A program made the position numbers and the translations under genes. DNA of 64,000 nucleotides from assembly GCA_037176705.1 (NCBI GenBank), contig CM073887.1, forward strand, positions 57,187,001-57,251,000, written 5' to 3'. The notes beneath the pieces were generated by a model. It was not told the DNA's origin, searched no databases, and saw only the letters and a program-made list of their open reading frames with translations. Positions 44,218 to 55,087 of the stretch are shown here, piece by piece. How positions within the stretch are numbered: position 1 is the stretch's first letter; the number at the start of each line of letters is the position of its first letter. Source of the stretch: Molossus alvarezi (Eukaryota > Chordata > Mammalia > Chiroptera > Molossidae).

Positions 44218-44395
44218 AGTGTGTGGGGGTGTTGGGAAGAATTAAACCAAAGAACTTATATGCATAAATGTTCAACCAATGGACACAGACAATAGTTTGG
44301 AGAAAGTAAGGGGAGTAGGAGGGGGAGGAGGGAGTCAATGGGGGGGAAAAGGAGGGATATCTTTAATACTTTCAACAATAAAGTTTTTTTAAAAG
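44218..44395 (+). mobile_element. HAL1-like 3' end, 5'-truncated
   Basis: GGGAAGAATTAAACCAAAGA, CAATGGACACAGACAATAG and the end CAACAATAAAGTTTTTTT match the HAL1 3'UTR at 865-1030. It interrupts the old DNA transposon. Confidence 0.75.
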
Positions 44396-44546
44396 ATAAT
44401 AATGGAGCTGAAAATTTCCTATCCCTTATGACTTAGCAGTCACCTTCATGTTTTATTGCAATGCATTACTCAAATACTTACTATTATGTTACAATTGCCT
44501 ATAATATTCCGTATAGTAACATGCTGTATAGATTTGTAGCTGTAGG

Positions 44547-45499
44547 GGAATAGAATTTATAACCCAAGAAAAATGTCTATTTGACATAAGGATTATTTTA
44601 GACTAGTTTATTTTAAGAAATTAGATGTGGAAAAAAACTGTGAAAACTAAGCAGAAGTTACCTATTGTAAGAGAAATTTACATTTGTAAGGGAAATCTCC
44701 ATTTGTAAGAGTGTCTTCCTTCTTATCTCTAGAAAGTCTTATCAATGCAGAAGACAAAGACATAAGATCTGCACAACAACCTTACCCTTCCTTATTTACT
44801 ATGCTTTTCCTGGTAACCTCCCATAACTGACTCCCCTCACCCCCAATCTGTTCTTTTGTCTTTAGCTAAGGATGGTATTTAAGGTGGTGGCTTCAGCCAT
44901 TTTGGTGACTTACTCAGTTTTCCAGAGTCTCTCCCATGTATATAGGAGGTATACATGTTATTAAACTTTTGTTTGTTTTTCTCATGTTAATCTGTGTTTT
45001 AATGCAGAGATTGTAGGGTTGGGGGTTTGGTGGATGAACAAAATGTAACCTTGAGGTATGCATTCTCCCAGCCTGGCCAGCCAAGGACCAAAGTATGCAT
45101 GAGAATAGATAAGGTATGCATGATAGGGTTGGAAGCTGCCCTGAAAGCACCAGTGGGTTTATGGCCCAGGGGTGAATGTGTTTGTTATATATTTCTGCTG
45201 AAAACAGTGAGATACAGATGGAATGGGAAGAAGGCTGGGCGTGGCTGAAAGATCAGCAGAGACATGATTTCAAGGACTTAATTACCTAAAACACCATGTA
45301 ACCTAGGGAACCACTTTGCAAATAAATTGGGCTGCATCCAGATACCTGGAGCATTTGCTCCCTTGCAATGCTCCCCCTCACTCCAAGTCAAGTCTGCTTA
45401 TAATTCATTGCATTGTGACATCCCCCAGCAGGCCAAGAGTGGGCAGAGATGTCTCAGCCAAAAACTCAACAGAGTAGATGGGAAATTATTTCTCCTCCC
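44547..45499 (+). mobile_element. LTR-like insertion, unclassified
   Basis: It interrupts the old DNA transposon. It has LTR-style features: a TATTTAAGG box (44877), ATTAAACTTTTGTTTGTTTT near 44960 and, further on, AATAAATTGGGCTGCATCC (about 45321). Boundaries and duplications are not clear, and no viral coding sequence is visible. Confidence 0.45.
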
Positions 45500-45605
45500 C
45501 TAGAAAGCAATAGGCTACATCATATAGCCTAGGTGTGTAGTAGGCTATATCATGTAGGTTTTTGTAAGTGCATTCTATGATGTCACCTAGGATGTATTTC
45601 TCATA

Positions 45606-46818
45606 TCAACATTCAAACCTATAGAGAATTTTTGTGAGTTTATTTGAGCCAAATTGTCTACAATTGCCGGGAAGAAAAATCTCAACAGATTGAGATAATG
45701 TTCCAGAAAATGGCAATTTTGCAAAATGACAGAAAACTTTCCATAACCTGATGATAGAAAAAAATCACACAAATTCAGGAAACACAACAAGTCCCAAGCA
45801 AGCTGAACCCAGCTGGCTAATTTCTTCCATGGCTCACTTCTTCTATCTCTGTGACTTTCTAAATAAACTTTGCTTGTATTTGAGTCTTGGTTCCGAATTC
45901 TTTCTTAGTCAAAACTCAGGAACCAATGTCTAACATCTGGTGCTATTCACCACTAACAATAATACATACACTTAGGAAAAGTTCAAATGGGGGTTTCACC
46001 ACATCCCTAAGTTTTTGTCTCCAAAAACAACCACTGTAACCAGTTCCCGAATAGTGTTTATATATCAAGCACATGAGTAATTATTTCTTCAAATAAATAT
46101 CTATAGAGCATCATTTGATTGATAAATACTAGCTGCTAAGGTTACAAAGCCCCTTTGCAAGAGTGCTCCAAGTAAAGTTTAGAGGGAAAATAGGAGGAGA
46201 GAGATGAGGTTGATCCATTCCAATAAAACTAACTCAATACACTGTTGCATGTGACATATTAACAATTTTTTTAACTGTTGAGTGAAAAATAATATCAACT
46301 AGGTATTTCATCACCAAAAAAAATTTATTTTGAAAAAAATAAAAGGGTTGCAACCCCAGTGCATGAAGACATGATGGCAAGCCACATGCACACTCTGGCC
46401 TGCATGCCAAGATAGAGGCGTATTTATATCAGGGGAAAGAAAGTTAAGAAAAGGGAATAATTGTACCATAGAACTTTATTATAAACATAGAGTTCTTCCT
46501 GTAGAGTTCTTGCAATTATGTAGAATACAAGAACTTCCATAAACCCTAGCTACTCTCTGAGACCCTCTTGACTTACGTCTCTTTAAGTTCCAGTTAGTCT
46601 TTCTCAACTGAAAGGAGATATGGATGAGAAATAAAAAATTTGGCATAGTTGTTGAAAGTGTGTCTTAAAGGATGAATATTAAGTCATGAGGAATGATTAG
46701 CATAGTGAGTTGGAGATATTGAAACTTGGGGGTGTAGTGCAAGCAAAAGCACAGAAACATGGAGGACTTACATGTTGTGAGAACACACTGAATAATGAAT
46801 TATAACTAAAGATTACAG
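45606..46818. other. Old L1 ORF1 scrap, LTR-like end and unassigned sequence
   Basis: About 45690-45800 resembles an old L1 ORF1 piece (ACAGAAAACTTTCCATAACC). About 45830-45935 looks like an LTR 3' end (AATAAACTTTGCTTGTATT) followed by CATCTGGTGC. The rest to 46818 is unassigned. Confidence 0.4.
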
Positions 46819-46863
46819 TGGTGTGTGTGGGTGTGTGTGTGGGGGTGTGTGTGCGTGTGTGTA
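46819..46863 (+). repeat. GT-rich microsatellite
   Basis: An imperfect run of GTGTGT/GGGTGTGT units about 45 bases long. Confidence 0.9.
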
Positions 46864-46869
46864 TTATTG

Positions 46870-47110
46870 TCAAAGGAATAGACAAATAGATCAAAGAAAA
46901 AAAAACTCTCAAAAAACAGACCAGGGCAAATATGGACATCCAGTCAGAATGTGTTAGAGGGAGTATTTCAAGTCAATGGGAAAAGCATTAAGTTGTCAGA
47001 TCCCTATTTCACATTATTAACAAAAATAAATTCCAGATACGCTGACTCAAATATAAAAAAACAACTTGAAGATATCAGAAGAAAATCAGGAGTACTCTTA
47101 ATATATTTTT
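46870..47110 (+). mobile_element. Old L1 ORF2 scrap
   Basis: CAAATATAAAAAAACAACTTG followed by ATCAGAAGAAAATCAGGAGT (both cut short here) resembles the old L1 ORF2 C-terminal text. It is highly diverged. Confidence 0.5.
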
Positions 47111-47149
47111 CTTTGTATTTTTCAAAAGTATACTATTAGTTGCATAGCA

Positions 47150-47350
47150 CAATGTCTAAAAGTCCTGGGTTTGGGTACTTAAATAGCCAGCCTGTGACCT
47201 ACCTAACTTCAGTGACTCAGTTTCCTAAACTGTTGAATGGGGGCAATAATTAAATTATATTAAGGATTGGATGATATAATGCTTATATGCAAAGCACTTA
47301 TCATGGTGCCTGATATATAATAAGTGCTCGATAAATATTGGTTATTATAA
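47150..47350 (+). mobile_element. MIR SINE
   Basis: CTGTGACCTACCTAACTTCA, CAGTTTCCTAAACTGTTGAA and GTGCCTGATATATAATAAGT match the MIR head, core and tail in order. Confidence 0.85.
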
Positions 47351-47399
47351 TTTTTATGAAGTCATCTTATATCAATAAAAAATCTCTGCCTCTCCTCCT

Positions 47400-47735
47400 T
47401 AAATTTGTCCTTGAATTTTATTTAGACTGTTTCTAATATTGCCATACCAGTTTCTTGTTGTTGTTGAATATGTCTCTTATTTTCAACCTCTTTGCCATTT
47501 TCTCTTAAGTGATATTTTTCATAAACAGTACATGGCTGGATTTTGTTTTTTAACAAAGTCTGAAAGTAATTTTCTTCTAATAGGATAACTTAATCCACTT
47601 ATATTTAATGTGATTTTTGATATTTAATATATTTCTGCTACTTCATTTTACATTCATCTTATGTTTCCTGTTTATTGTGTTTATTTGTTGTACATTGACT
47701 AAACCAGGTCTCTTTATTTTTGTTCATAGTTTGCT
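47400..47735 (-). mobile_element. Old L1 fragment (minus)
   Basis: Text such as TTCTAATAGGATAACTTAATC and CCACTTATATTTAATGTGAT is the reversed ORF1/ORF2 junction region of old L1s. It continues on the far side of the SINE at 47805-48022. Confidence 0.6.
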
Positions 47736-47804
47736 CCAACTTTCTTCAGAATGTTAATTTAAAGTATAAGTTGTGGTCAAAATTAATTTTTTATTATGTG
47801 GTAT

Positions 47805-48022
47805 TCTTTTTTTTTTTTTCCTTTATTGATTTTAGAGAGACAGGAAGAAAGAGGGAGAGAAAGATAGAAACATCGATGAGAAAGAGCATCAATTGGCTGC
47901 CTTCTGCATGCCCAACACTGGGGATTGGCCCATAACCTGGGCATGTGTCCCAACTGGGAACTGAACCAACAACTTCATGGTGCATGGGTCAATGCTCAAC
48001 CACTGAGCCACATTGGCTGAAC
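47805..48022 (-). mobile_element. Ves-type SINE (minus)
   Basis: The reverse complement starts with the degraded head TTCAGCCAATGTGGCTCAGT and ends in a T12 run on the plus strand (poly(A) on minus). Confidence 0.88.
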
Positions 48023-48159
48023 TTATTTGGTATTTTTTATCAATTATTTGGTACTTGTTATCAATTGTTTTCAGTTTTTGTTTTTATTCTGTCTTTTTAT
48101 TACTAAAATCACCCATGTTACTTACAAAAATATTGTAAAATATAAAAATATAAAGGATT

Positions 48160-48977
48160 CTCCCTACTCAGTATCTGAGAGCATGCTATTTTGGAGGATC
48201 CATAGTGTTCTCCTTAGGTTGAGGCTACAAGAAACAGCAGAGATCCAGCACCCAGAAACCACTAATAGGCAAGACCAGCCTACCACCTTTCCCTCAGGAG
48301 AAGAGAGCTGCCACCCCCACGGGACCCTAGAGCAGCAGAGGGCCCAATTCCAGAAGACCAGCAAGCAGTAGAACGCCAGGTCTGCAGCTCCTTAATGACC
48401 CAACAGCAGAAGAGGTCCTGTCCCCAAGAGACTCATGAGCAGCAGAGGGTCCACTCCTGCAGGACCTAGGAGCAGTAGAGGGCCACTGCCTACATGTCAT
48501 ATTCAAGAAGTAGAGGGCCATTCTACCCCCAATGGGACCAACTGGCACCATGAGAACCAACCTACACCAGACAACCACCAACCCCAACACAGCCATGAGC
48601 TGCTGGCACCACAGGCCCTGCCACAGCGGGGAGCACCATCAAACCATTTCCACCACTTTGGAGAGTGGCTGGACCCTTCCATGGCTGATGAGAGCCACTG
48701 GACATGCTGCTGCCATCAACAAGAGCCACTGGACCCACTGCTGCCCATCAATGAGATCTACTGGACCTACTACAGCAGCCACTGCCCTCACTACCACCAC
48801 CAGAGTGAGCCACTGATGACCCCTGGATGACTGTACTGGATCTGAGATGCAGCAAACAAGACCCACCACCACCGACCCCTGGAGACACTAACCTCCTCCC
48901 ATGACAGGGCCCACCACACTGGGCCAGAACACTGGATCAATAAAATGGTGAGACAAAAAAAAAAAAAAAAAAAACCC
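48160..48977 (+). mobile_element. Unclassified poly(A)-tailed retroposon
   Basis: About 800 GC-moderate bases, unlike the AT-rich flanks, end with AATAAA (48939-48944) and a run of about 20 A (48956-48975). Internal near-repeats occur: GAGCAGCAGAGGG / GAGCAGTAGAGGG and GAGCCACTGGAC / GAGCCACTGGACCC spaced about 30-45 bases. Just before the tail AAAATGGTGAGACAAA resembles the L1 ORF1 start (AAAATGGTGAAACAAG at 9977). It may be an L1-5'UTR-derived or cellular retrocopy. The 5' end is uncertain and no duplication was found. The open frame 48435-48830 is low complexity. Confidence 0.5.
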
Positions 48978-49108
48978 ATTGGACAGCTACATGCAAAAAA
49001 AATAAAACTAGATCATCAACTTACACACCATACACAAAAATAAACTCAAAATGGATAAAAGACTTAAATGTGACCCGTGAATCCATAAATATTCAAGAAG
49101 AAAATGTA
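48978..49108 (+). mobile_element. Short L1 ORF2 fragment abutting L1-F
   Basis: It matches L1-F 53670-53800 closely (ATTGGACAGCTACATGC through CTTAAATGTGACCCGTGAAT), then stops exactly where the L1-F 5'UTR starts. It is too short to code. Confidence 0.8.
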
Positions 49109-49929
49109 GGAACCGAAAAATGGCGGCGGAGTGAACGGAGCTACACAGATCGTCTCCCAGAACTAAACTGGAATTACAACTATAACACAGACAAATCAAC
49201 GGGAAAAACCAACAGAAAAGCAGCTTGCGAGGACCATACAACATGGGACACTGACACCATCCCGGTAGGCTTGCGAAGGTGCGAGACGTGGGCTGGGAGC
49301 CCACGGTCGGCAGCTCGGCAGCGACCTTAGCTGTAAGCGGCGCCCTCGGGTTACATTCCCAGGCGGCTCCACAGCGCAGCCGGGACAGAGGCTGAAACAG
49401 CCACAGCCACTCACGTTGGGCTCCGGCAGAGGGAGGGCAGACTGAACTGGAACTGTGTCGGGACACTCAGGGTTTGGAGGGCGCTCAGAGCATTGGCTGA
49501 GTGCAGCCACTCAGGACGGTGGCCATATTGCTCCTTCCCAGGGCTCTGAAGAGAGGCAGCAGCCCCTCCCTCGGAGATCCAACCCCACCCTGTGGGCCAT
49601 TGAAGTGCTAATTGAGGATCACTAACAACCAGCATCTGCCCCACCCTCCTGAAAGCCCCTTGGCTGAGCACCAGAGGGAGTTTTTCAATCAACTGACAAC
49701 CCAAAACTCATCAATTAACCTAGACTGCTAGCCTCCAGGCAAAAAGCTAGAGGATAACAGTACGTTTCCTGGGCTGGCAACTTTAACCAGGAAAGTAAGA
49801 CTTGACAGTGATGTTCAACGTGGGTCCTCCCTCGCTCATCTAAACACAGGAGAGGGAGCCACAAACAGCAGAACACCAACACCCACAGGGAGAACTTGAC
49901 AGGCTCCAAAGCCCACAGTGATAGCCAAA
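49109..49929 (+). promoter_or_regulatory. L1-F 5'UTR / internal promoter (short type)
   Basis: It begins near AACCGAAAAATGGCGGCGGA; the GGCGGC start is CpG-rich and YY1-like. Length is about 820 bases, against roughly 1.36 kb in L1-A and 1.55 kb or more in L1-B and L1-D. Confidence 0.7.
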
Positions 49930-50809
49930 ATGGTGAAACACAGAAACAGAAGCCAAATGAAAGAGCAAGACACCTCCACCGAAGATGAGACCAATGTGGA
50001 GCAATTAGGCATGTTAACAGAGATAGAATTCAGAGCCATGATCTTGAGGAAGCTGAACAGCATGAGTAAGGACATAGAGACACTGAAAATAAGCCAATTG
50101 GAAATTAAAAACCAACAAGAAGAGATAAAAAATGACATCAGGAATGAAAAACACATTGGAAGGTTTAAAAAGCAGAGTAGGGGAAGCTGAGGACCGGATC
50201 AGTGAATTAGAACACAGGGTAGAAAAAATCAACCAATCAGAAAAACAAAAGGAAAAAACTATTAAAAAACAGGAAGACAGCTTAAGAGAACTATGGGACA
50301 ACTGGAAACGTAATAATATTCGCATCATAGGAGTCCCCGAAGAAGAAGAAAAAGAGCAAGGGATAGAGAATATATTCAAACAAATAGTGAGAGAAAACTT
50401 CCCTAATTTGGTGAAGGAAGAAGGCATTCAAGTTCAAGAAGCACAGAGAGCCCCAAGTAAGAAGAACCCAAACAGGCCCACACCAAGACACATAGTAATC
50501 AAAATGCCAAAAATTAAAGACAAAGAGAGAATCCTAAAAGCAGCAAGAGATAAGCAACAGGTTACCTACAAAGGGAACCCCATAAGGCTCTCAGCTGACT
50601 TCTCACAGGAAACACTACAGGCCAGAAGAGAATGGCATGAAGTAATCAAAGTCATGAAAAACAAGAATCTGAATCCAAGACTACTCTACCCAGCAAGGCT
50701 ATCATTCAAAATAGAAGATCAAATAAAGAGCTTCCCAGATAAGAAAAGGCTAAGGGAATACATTAGCACCAAACCAGCACTGCAAGAAATGTTAAAAGGA
50801 CTGCTGTAA
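49930..50809 (+). pseudogene. L1-F ORF1, one frameshift
   Basis: It starts 'MVKHRNRSQMKEQDTSTEDE' and keeps the coiled coil to about codon 70. Near 50138 the text GACATCAGGAATG is two bases shorter than the equivalent in L1-A, moving the rest into another frame. That frame (50132-50809) is open for 225 codons through the RRM ('NNIRIIGVPEEEEKEQGIEN') and C-terminal domain to the normal stop. A single recent lesion is suggested. Confidence 0.92.
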
Positions 50810-50854
50810 TTAGCAGTAGAAATTGGAAGAAAAATAGAACTACACTAAACAAAA

Positions 50855-53800
50855 ATGGCAATAAATAAGTACATATCAATAATCACCTTAGATGTAAATG
50901 GATTGAATGCTCCCATAAAGAGACACAGAGTAGTTGATTGGATAAGAAAGCATGAGTCATCTATATGTTGTTTACAAGACACCCACCTCTCAACAAAAGA
51001 CTCACATAGGTTGAAAGTGAAGGGATGGAAAAAAATTTTCCAAGCAAATGGAAAGCAAAAGAAAGCTGGGGTAGCAATTATCATATCTGATAAAATAGAT
51101 TTCAAAATGAAGACCATAACTAGAGACAAAGACGGCCACTACATAATATTGAAAGGATCTATCCAACAGGAAGATATAACCTTGATAAACATATATGCAC
51201 CCAATATAGGAGCACCAAAATATATTAAAAAGCTTCTGGAGGACTTCCAAGGAGAAATCGACAACAATACAATCATAGCAGGGGACTTCAACACCCCGTT
51301 GACAGCACTGGATAGATCCTCTAGGCAAAAATTTAGCAAGGAAACAGAGATTCTAAATGAAGCACTAGACCAAATGGATTTAATAGATATCTACAGAGAA
51401 TTACACCCCAAGACTACAGAATACACATTCTTCTCAAGTGCACATGGGACATTCTCAAAGATAGACCACATGATAGGACGGACACAAACTAAATCTCTAC
51501 AAGTACAAGAAGATTGAAATCATATCAAGCATCTTCTCAGATCACAATGGCATGAAACTAGAAATCAAGTGCAACAAGAACATGCAAAGACATTTCAACA
51601 CATGGAGGCTAAATAGCATGTTATTAAACAATGAATGGATCACCGAGGAGATCAAGGAAGAAATTAAAAACTTCCTGGAAACCAATGAAAATGAACACAC
51701 AACAACACAAAATCTATGGGATGCAGCGAAAGCAGTTCTGAGAGGGAAATTCATAGCACTACAGGCCTACCTCAAAAAACAAGAAAAATTTCTAATTGAC
51801 TGTCTAACCTCACAACTTAAAGAATTAGAAAGCAAACAAAAAGAAAACCCCCAGAGCAAGTAGAAGGAAGGAAATAGTAAAGATCAGAGCAGAAATAAAT
51901 GACAGAGACCAAAAAAACAATTCAAAGGATCAATTAAACAAAGAGCTGGTTTTTCCAAAAGATAAACAAGATTGATGGACCCTTAGCTAGACTCACCAAG
52001 AAACAAAGAGAGAGAACCCAAATACACAAAATCAGAAATGAAAGAGGAGAAGTAACAACCAACACCACGGAAATACAAAAGATCGTTAACAACTACTATG
52101 AACAACTATATGGCAACAAATTCGACAATCTAAGCGAAATGGACAAATTTCTAGAAACACACAGTCTCCCAAAACTACTCCCGGAAGAGATAGAAAACAT
52201 GAACAGACCAATAACAACTAAGGAAATTGAAGAGGTAATCAAGACACTCCCAGCAAACAAAAGCCCAGGCCCAGATGGTTTCACGGGGGAGTTGTACTGA
52301 ACATTCAGAAAAGAACTAACACCCATTCTCCTCAAACTATTTCAAAAAATTCAAGAAGGAAGACTTCCAAACACGTTCTATGAGGCCAGCATAATTCTAA
52401 TTCCAAAACCAGAAAAAGACACTACGAAGAAAGAAAACTACAGGCCAATATCCCTGATGAACATAGACGCCAAAATCCTGAACAAAATATTAGCAAATCG
52501 GATCCAGAAATACATCAAAAAAATTATTCACCATGACCAAGTGGGATTCATTCCAGGGATGCAAGGCTGGTACAATATTCGCAAATCAATAAACGTGATA
52601 CACCACATAAACAAAATGAAGAATAAAAACCACATGATCATATCAATAGATGCTGAAAAAGCATTCGACAAAATCCAGCATCCATTTCTGATAAAAACGC
52701 TCAGCAATGTAGGAATAGAGGGATCATATCTCGACATAATAAAGGCCATATATGAAAGACCTACAGCCAACATCATACTCAATGGACAGAAACTAAAAAC
52801 ATTTCCATTAAGAACAGGAACAAGACAGGGATGTCCACTTTCGCCACTCTTATTTAACATTGTACTGGAAGTCTTACCCACAGCAATCAGACATAAAGAA
52901 AAAATAAAAGGGATCCAAATTGGAAAGGAGAAAGTGAAACTGTCATTATTTGCAGATGACATGATATTATACATAGAAAACCCTAAAGACGCCATCAAAA
53001 ATCTATTAGACTTAATAAATGAATTTGGCAAAGTAGCAGGATACAAAATTAACGTCAAGAAATCGACGGCATTCTTGTACATCCATGATGAACTCACAGA
53101 AAGACAATCTGAAAAAACAATCCCATTTACCATCGGGCTAAAAAAATTAAGATACCTAGGAATAAACTTAACCAAAGAAGTAAAGGACCTATTTGCAGAA
53201 AACTACAGGTCATTGAAAAAAGAAATAGAGGAAGATATAAAAAAGTGGAAGCACATACCCTCTTCATGGATTGGAAGAATTAACATCATTAAAATGTCCA
53301 TACTACCCAAAGCAATCTATAGATTCAATGCAATCCCCATCAAAATACCAACGACATATTTCATAGAATTAGAACAAATACTTCAAAAGTTCATATGGAA
53401 CCAAAAAAGACCCCAAATAGCCACAGCAATCTTGAAAAAGAAGAACAAAGTAGGTGGGATCACAATACCAGATATCAGGTTATACTGTAAAGCGACTGTA
53501 ACCAAAACAGCCTGGTACTGGCACAAGAACAGGCATATAGACCAGTGGAACAGAACTGAAAACCCAGAAATGGACCCAAGGAAATACGCTCAATTAATAT
53601 TTCACAAAGCTGGCAAGAGCATACAGTGGAGTAAAGACAGCCTCTTTAATAAATGGTGTTGGGAAAATTGGACAGCTACATGCAAAAAAATGAAACTAGA
53701 CCATCAACTTACACCATACACCAAAATAAACTCAAAATGGATAAAAGACTTAAATGTGACCCGTGAATCCATAAAAATTCTAGAAGAAAATGTAGGCAAC

Positions 53801-54678
53801 AAAATTTCGGACATCATACGGAGCAGAATTTTCACTGATACATCACCTAAGGCAACAGAAATAAAGGAGAAAATGAACACATGGGACTACATCAAACTAA
53901 AAAGCTTCTGCACAGCAAAAGAAACAATCATCAAAATGGAAAGGCCACCCACTGTATGGGAGAACATCATTGCCAATGATGTATCAGATAAGGGGTTAAT
54001 TTCCAATATATATAGAGTGCTCATACAACTCCACAAAAGGAAAATAAAGACCCAATTAAAAAATGGGCAGAGGAGCTGAATAGACACCTCTCCAATCAGG
54101 ACATACAAATGGCTAAAAGACATATGAAGAAATGCTCAACATCACTAATCATCAGAGAGATGCAAGTTAAAACAACAATGAGGTATCACCTCACACCTGT
54201 CAGAATGGCCGCCATCAACAAATCATCAAACAACAAGTGCTGGCGAGGGTGTGGAGAAAAGGGGACTCTAATACACTGCTGGTGGGAATGCAGATTGGTG
54301 CAGCCACTATGGAAAACAATATGGTGCTACCTCAAAAAATTAAAAATTGAACTTCCATTTGACCCAGTGATCCCGCTTCTAGGAATATACCCTAAGAAGC
54401 CTGAAACACCAATCAGAAAGAATATATGTACCCCCATGTTCATAGCAGCACTATTTACAGTAGCTAAGATCTGGAAACAGCCCAAGTGTCCATCAGTAGA
54501 CGAATGGATAAAAAAACAGTGGTACATATACACAATGGAGTACTATGCAGCTGTCAGAAATAAAGATCTCTTATCCTTTGAGAAGACATGGAGGGACCTG
54601 GAAAGTATTATCCTAAGTGAAATAAGCCAAGCAGAAAAAGACAAATACCACATGATCTCACTTATATATGGAATATAA
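50855..54678 (+). pseudogene. L1-F ORF2 (endonuclease-RT), several lesions
   Basis: Endonuclease frame 50855-51517 ('MAINKYISIITLDVNGLNAP', with the GDFN and SAHGTFSKIDH motifs). A four-base insertion near 51475 breaks it. Further pieces are at 51552-51863, then a TGA at 52298-52300 where other copies have CGA. RT frame 52457-54079 has FADD intact at 52949-52960. A one-base loss near 54045 separates the C-terminal frame 54109-54678. Span and order equal a normal 1,275-residue ORF2. The protein targets and reverse transcribes L1 RNA; this copy cannot make it whole. Confidence 0.93.
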
Positions 54679-54944
54679 TGAACATAACAGTCTGAGAAAT
54701 AGGGTAGACCCAGAAACATGGAAGTAGGGCACAGACTAACATCCCTCAGAAGAGGGGGTGGAGTGGGTGGGAAGAGATAAACCACAGAACTTATATGCAT
54801 GTGTACATAACCAATAGACATGGACAACAAAGCCGGGGATGAGGCAGGGGTGGGGTGTGGAGGGGGGTGCCAATGGGGTAACAAAGGAGAAACATCTGTA
54901 ACAAATAAATAAATAAAATATTTTAAAAAAAACAACAACCCCCA

Positions 54945-55087
54945 AATGAAAGAAAAGGAGGAATCAACAGAAAACAAACTAAATGAAATAGAGGCAAGCA
55001 ACTAATCAGATAAAGAATTCAAAGCCATGTTTATAAGGGCATTCAAACTGTTCAGTGAGAAATACAAGCAACTCAAAAACAGCCCAC
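54945..55087 (+). mobile_element. HAL1/L1 ORF1 N-terminal fragment
   Basis: CAAATGAAAGAAAAGGAGGA through AAGAATTCAAAGCCATGTTT aligns with the HAL1 ORF1 start at 19075-19190. It is cut by the L1-D 5' end at 55088. Confidence 0.65.

Larger units (their letters stand above)
43627..45605 (+). mobile_element. Ancient DNA transposon, in pieces
   Basis: Pieces at 43627-43681 (AGTCATGCACTGCATAAGGA), 44187-44217, 44396-44546 (ATGGAGCTGAAAATTTCCTA, CAATGCATTACTC, AACATGCTGTATAGATTTGT) and about 45500-45605 (AGCAATAGGCTACATCATAT, GTGTGTAGTAGGCTATATC) form the ordered remains of one old non-autonomous element. Later insertions separate them. I do not assign a family name. Confidence 0.65.
49109..54935 (+). 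mobile_element. L1-F, best-preserved full-length L1
   Basis: 5'UTR (49109-49929), ORF1 (49930-50809), ORF2 (50855-54678), 3'UTR with G-rich tract (54679 to about 54900) and A-rich end. It has the longest open RT frame in the window (52457-54079, 540 codons) but at least one ORF1 and several ORF2 lesions, so it is inactive. Its 5'UTR is the short type without tandem repeats. Confidence 0.93.

Noticed and set aside
45830..45960. LTR-like end followed by CATCTGGTGC, considered as a provirus with primer-binding site
   Set aside because: No gag/pol/env similarity follows and no second LTR is visible; left as LTR-like scrap.
48435..48830. 131-codon histidine/threonine/proline-rich frame in the unclassified retroposon
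   Set aside because: Low-complexity composition created by CCA/CAC repeats; no recognised domain and an overlapping frame of similar length exists.
52457..54079. 540-codon RT frame considered as an active or domesticated gene
   Set aside because: It is the middle of L1-F ORF2, flanked by lesions on both sides and continuous with L1 3'UTR and tail; nothing suggests selection on it separately.
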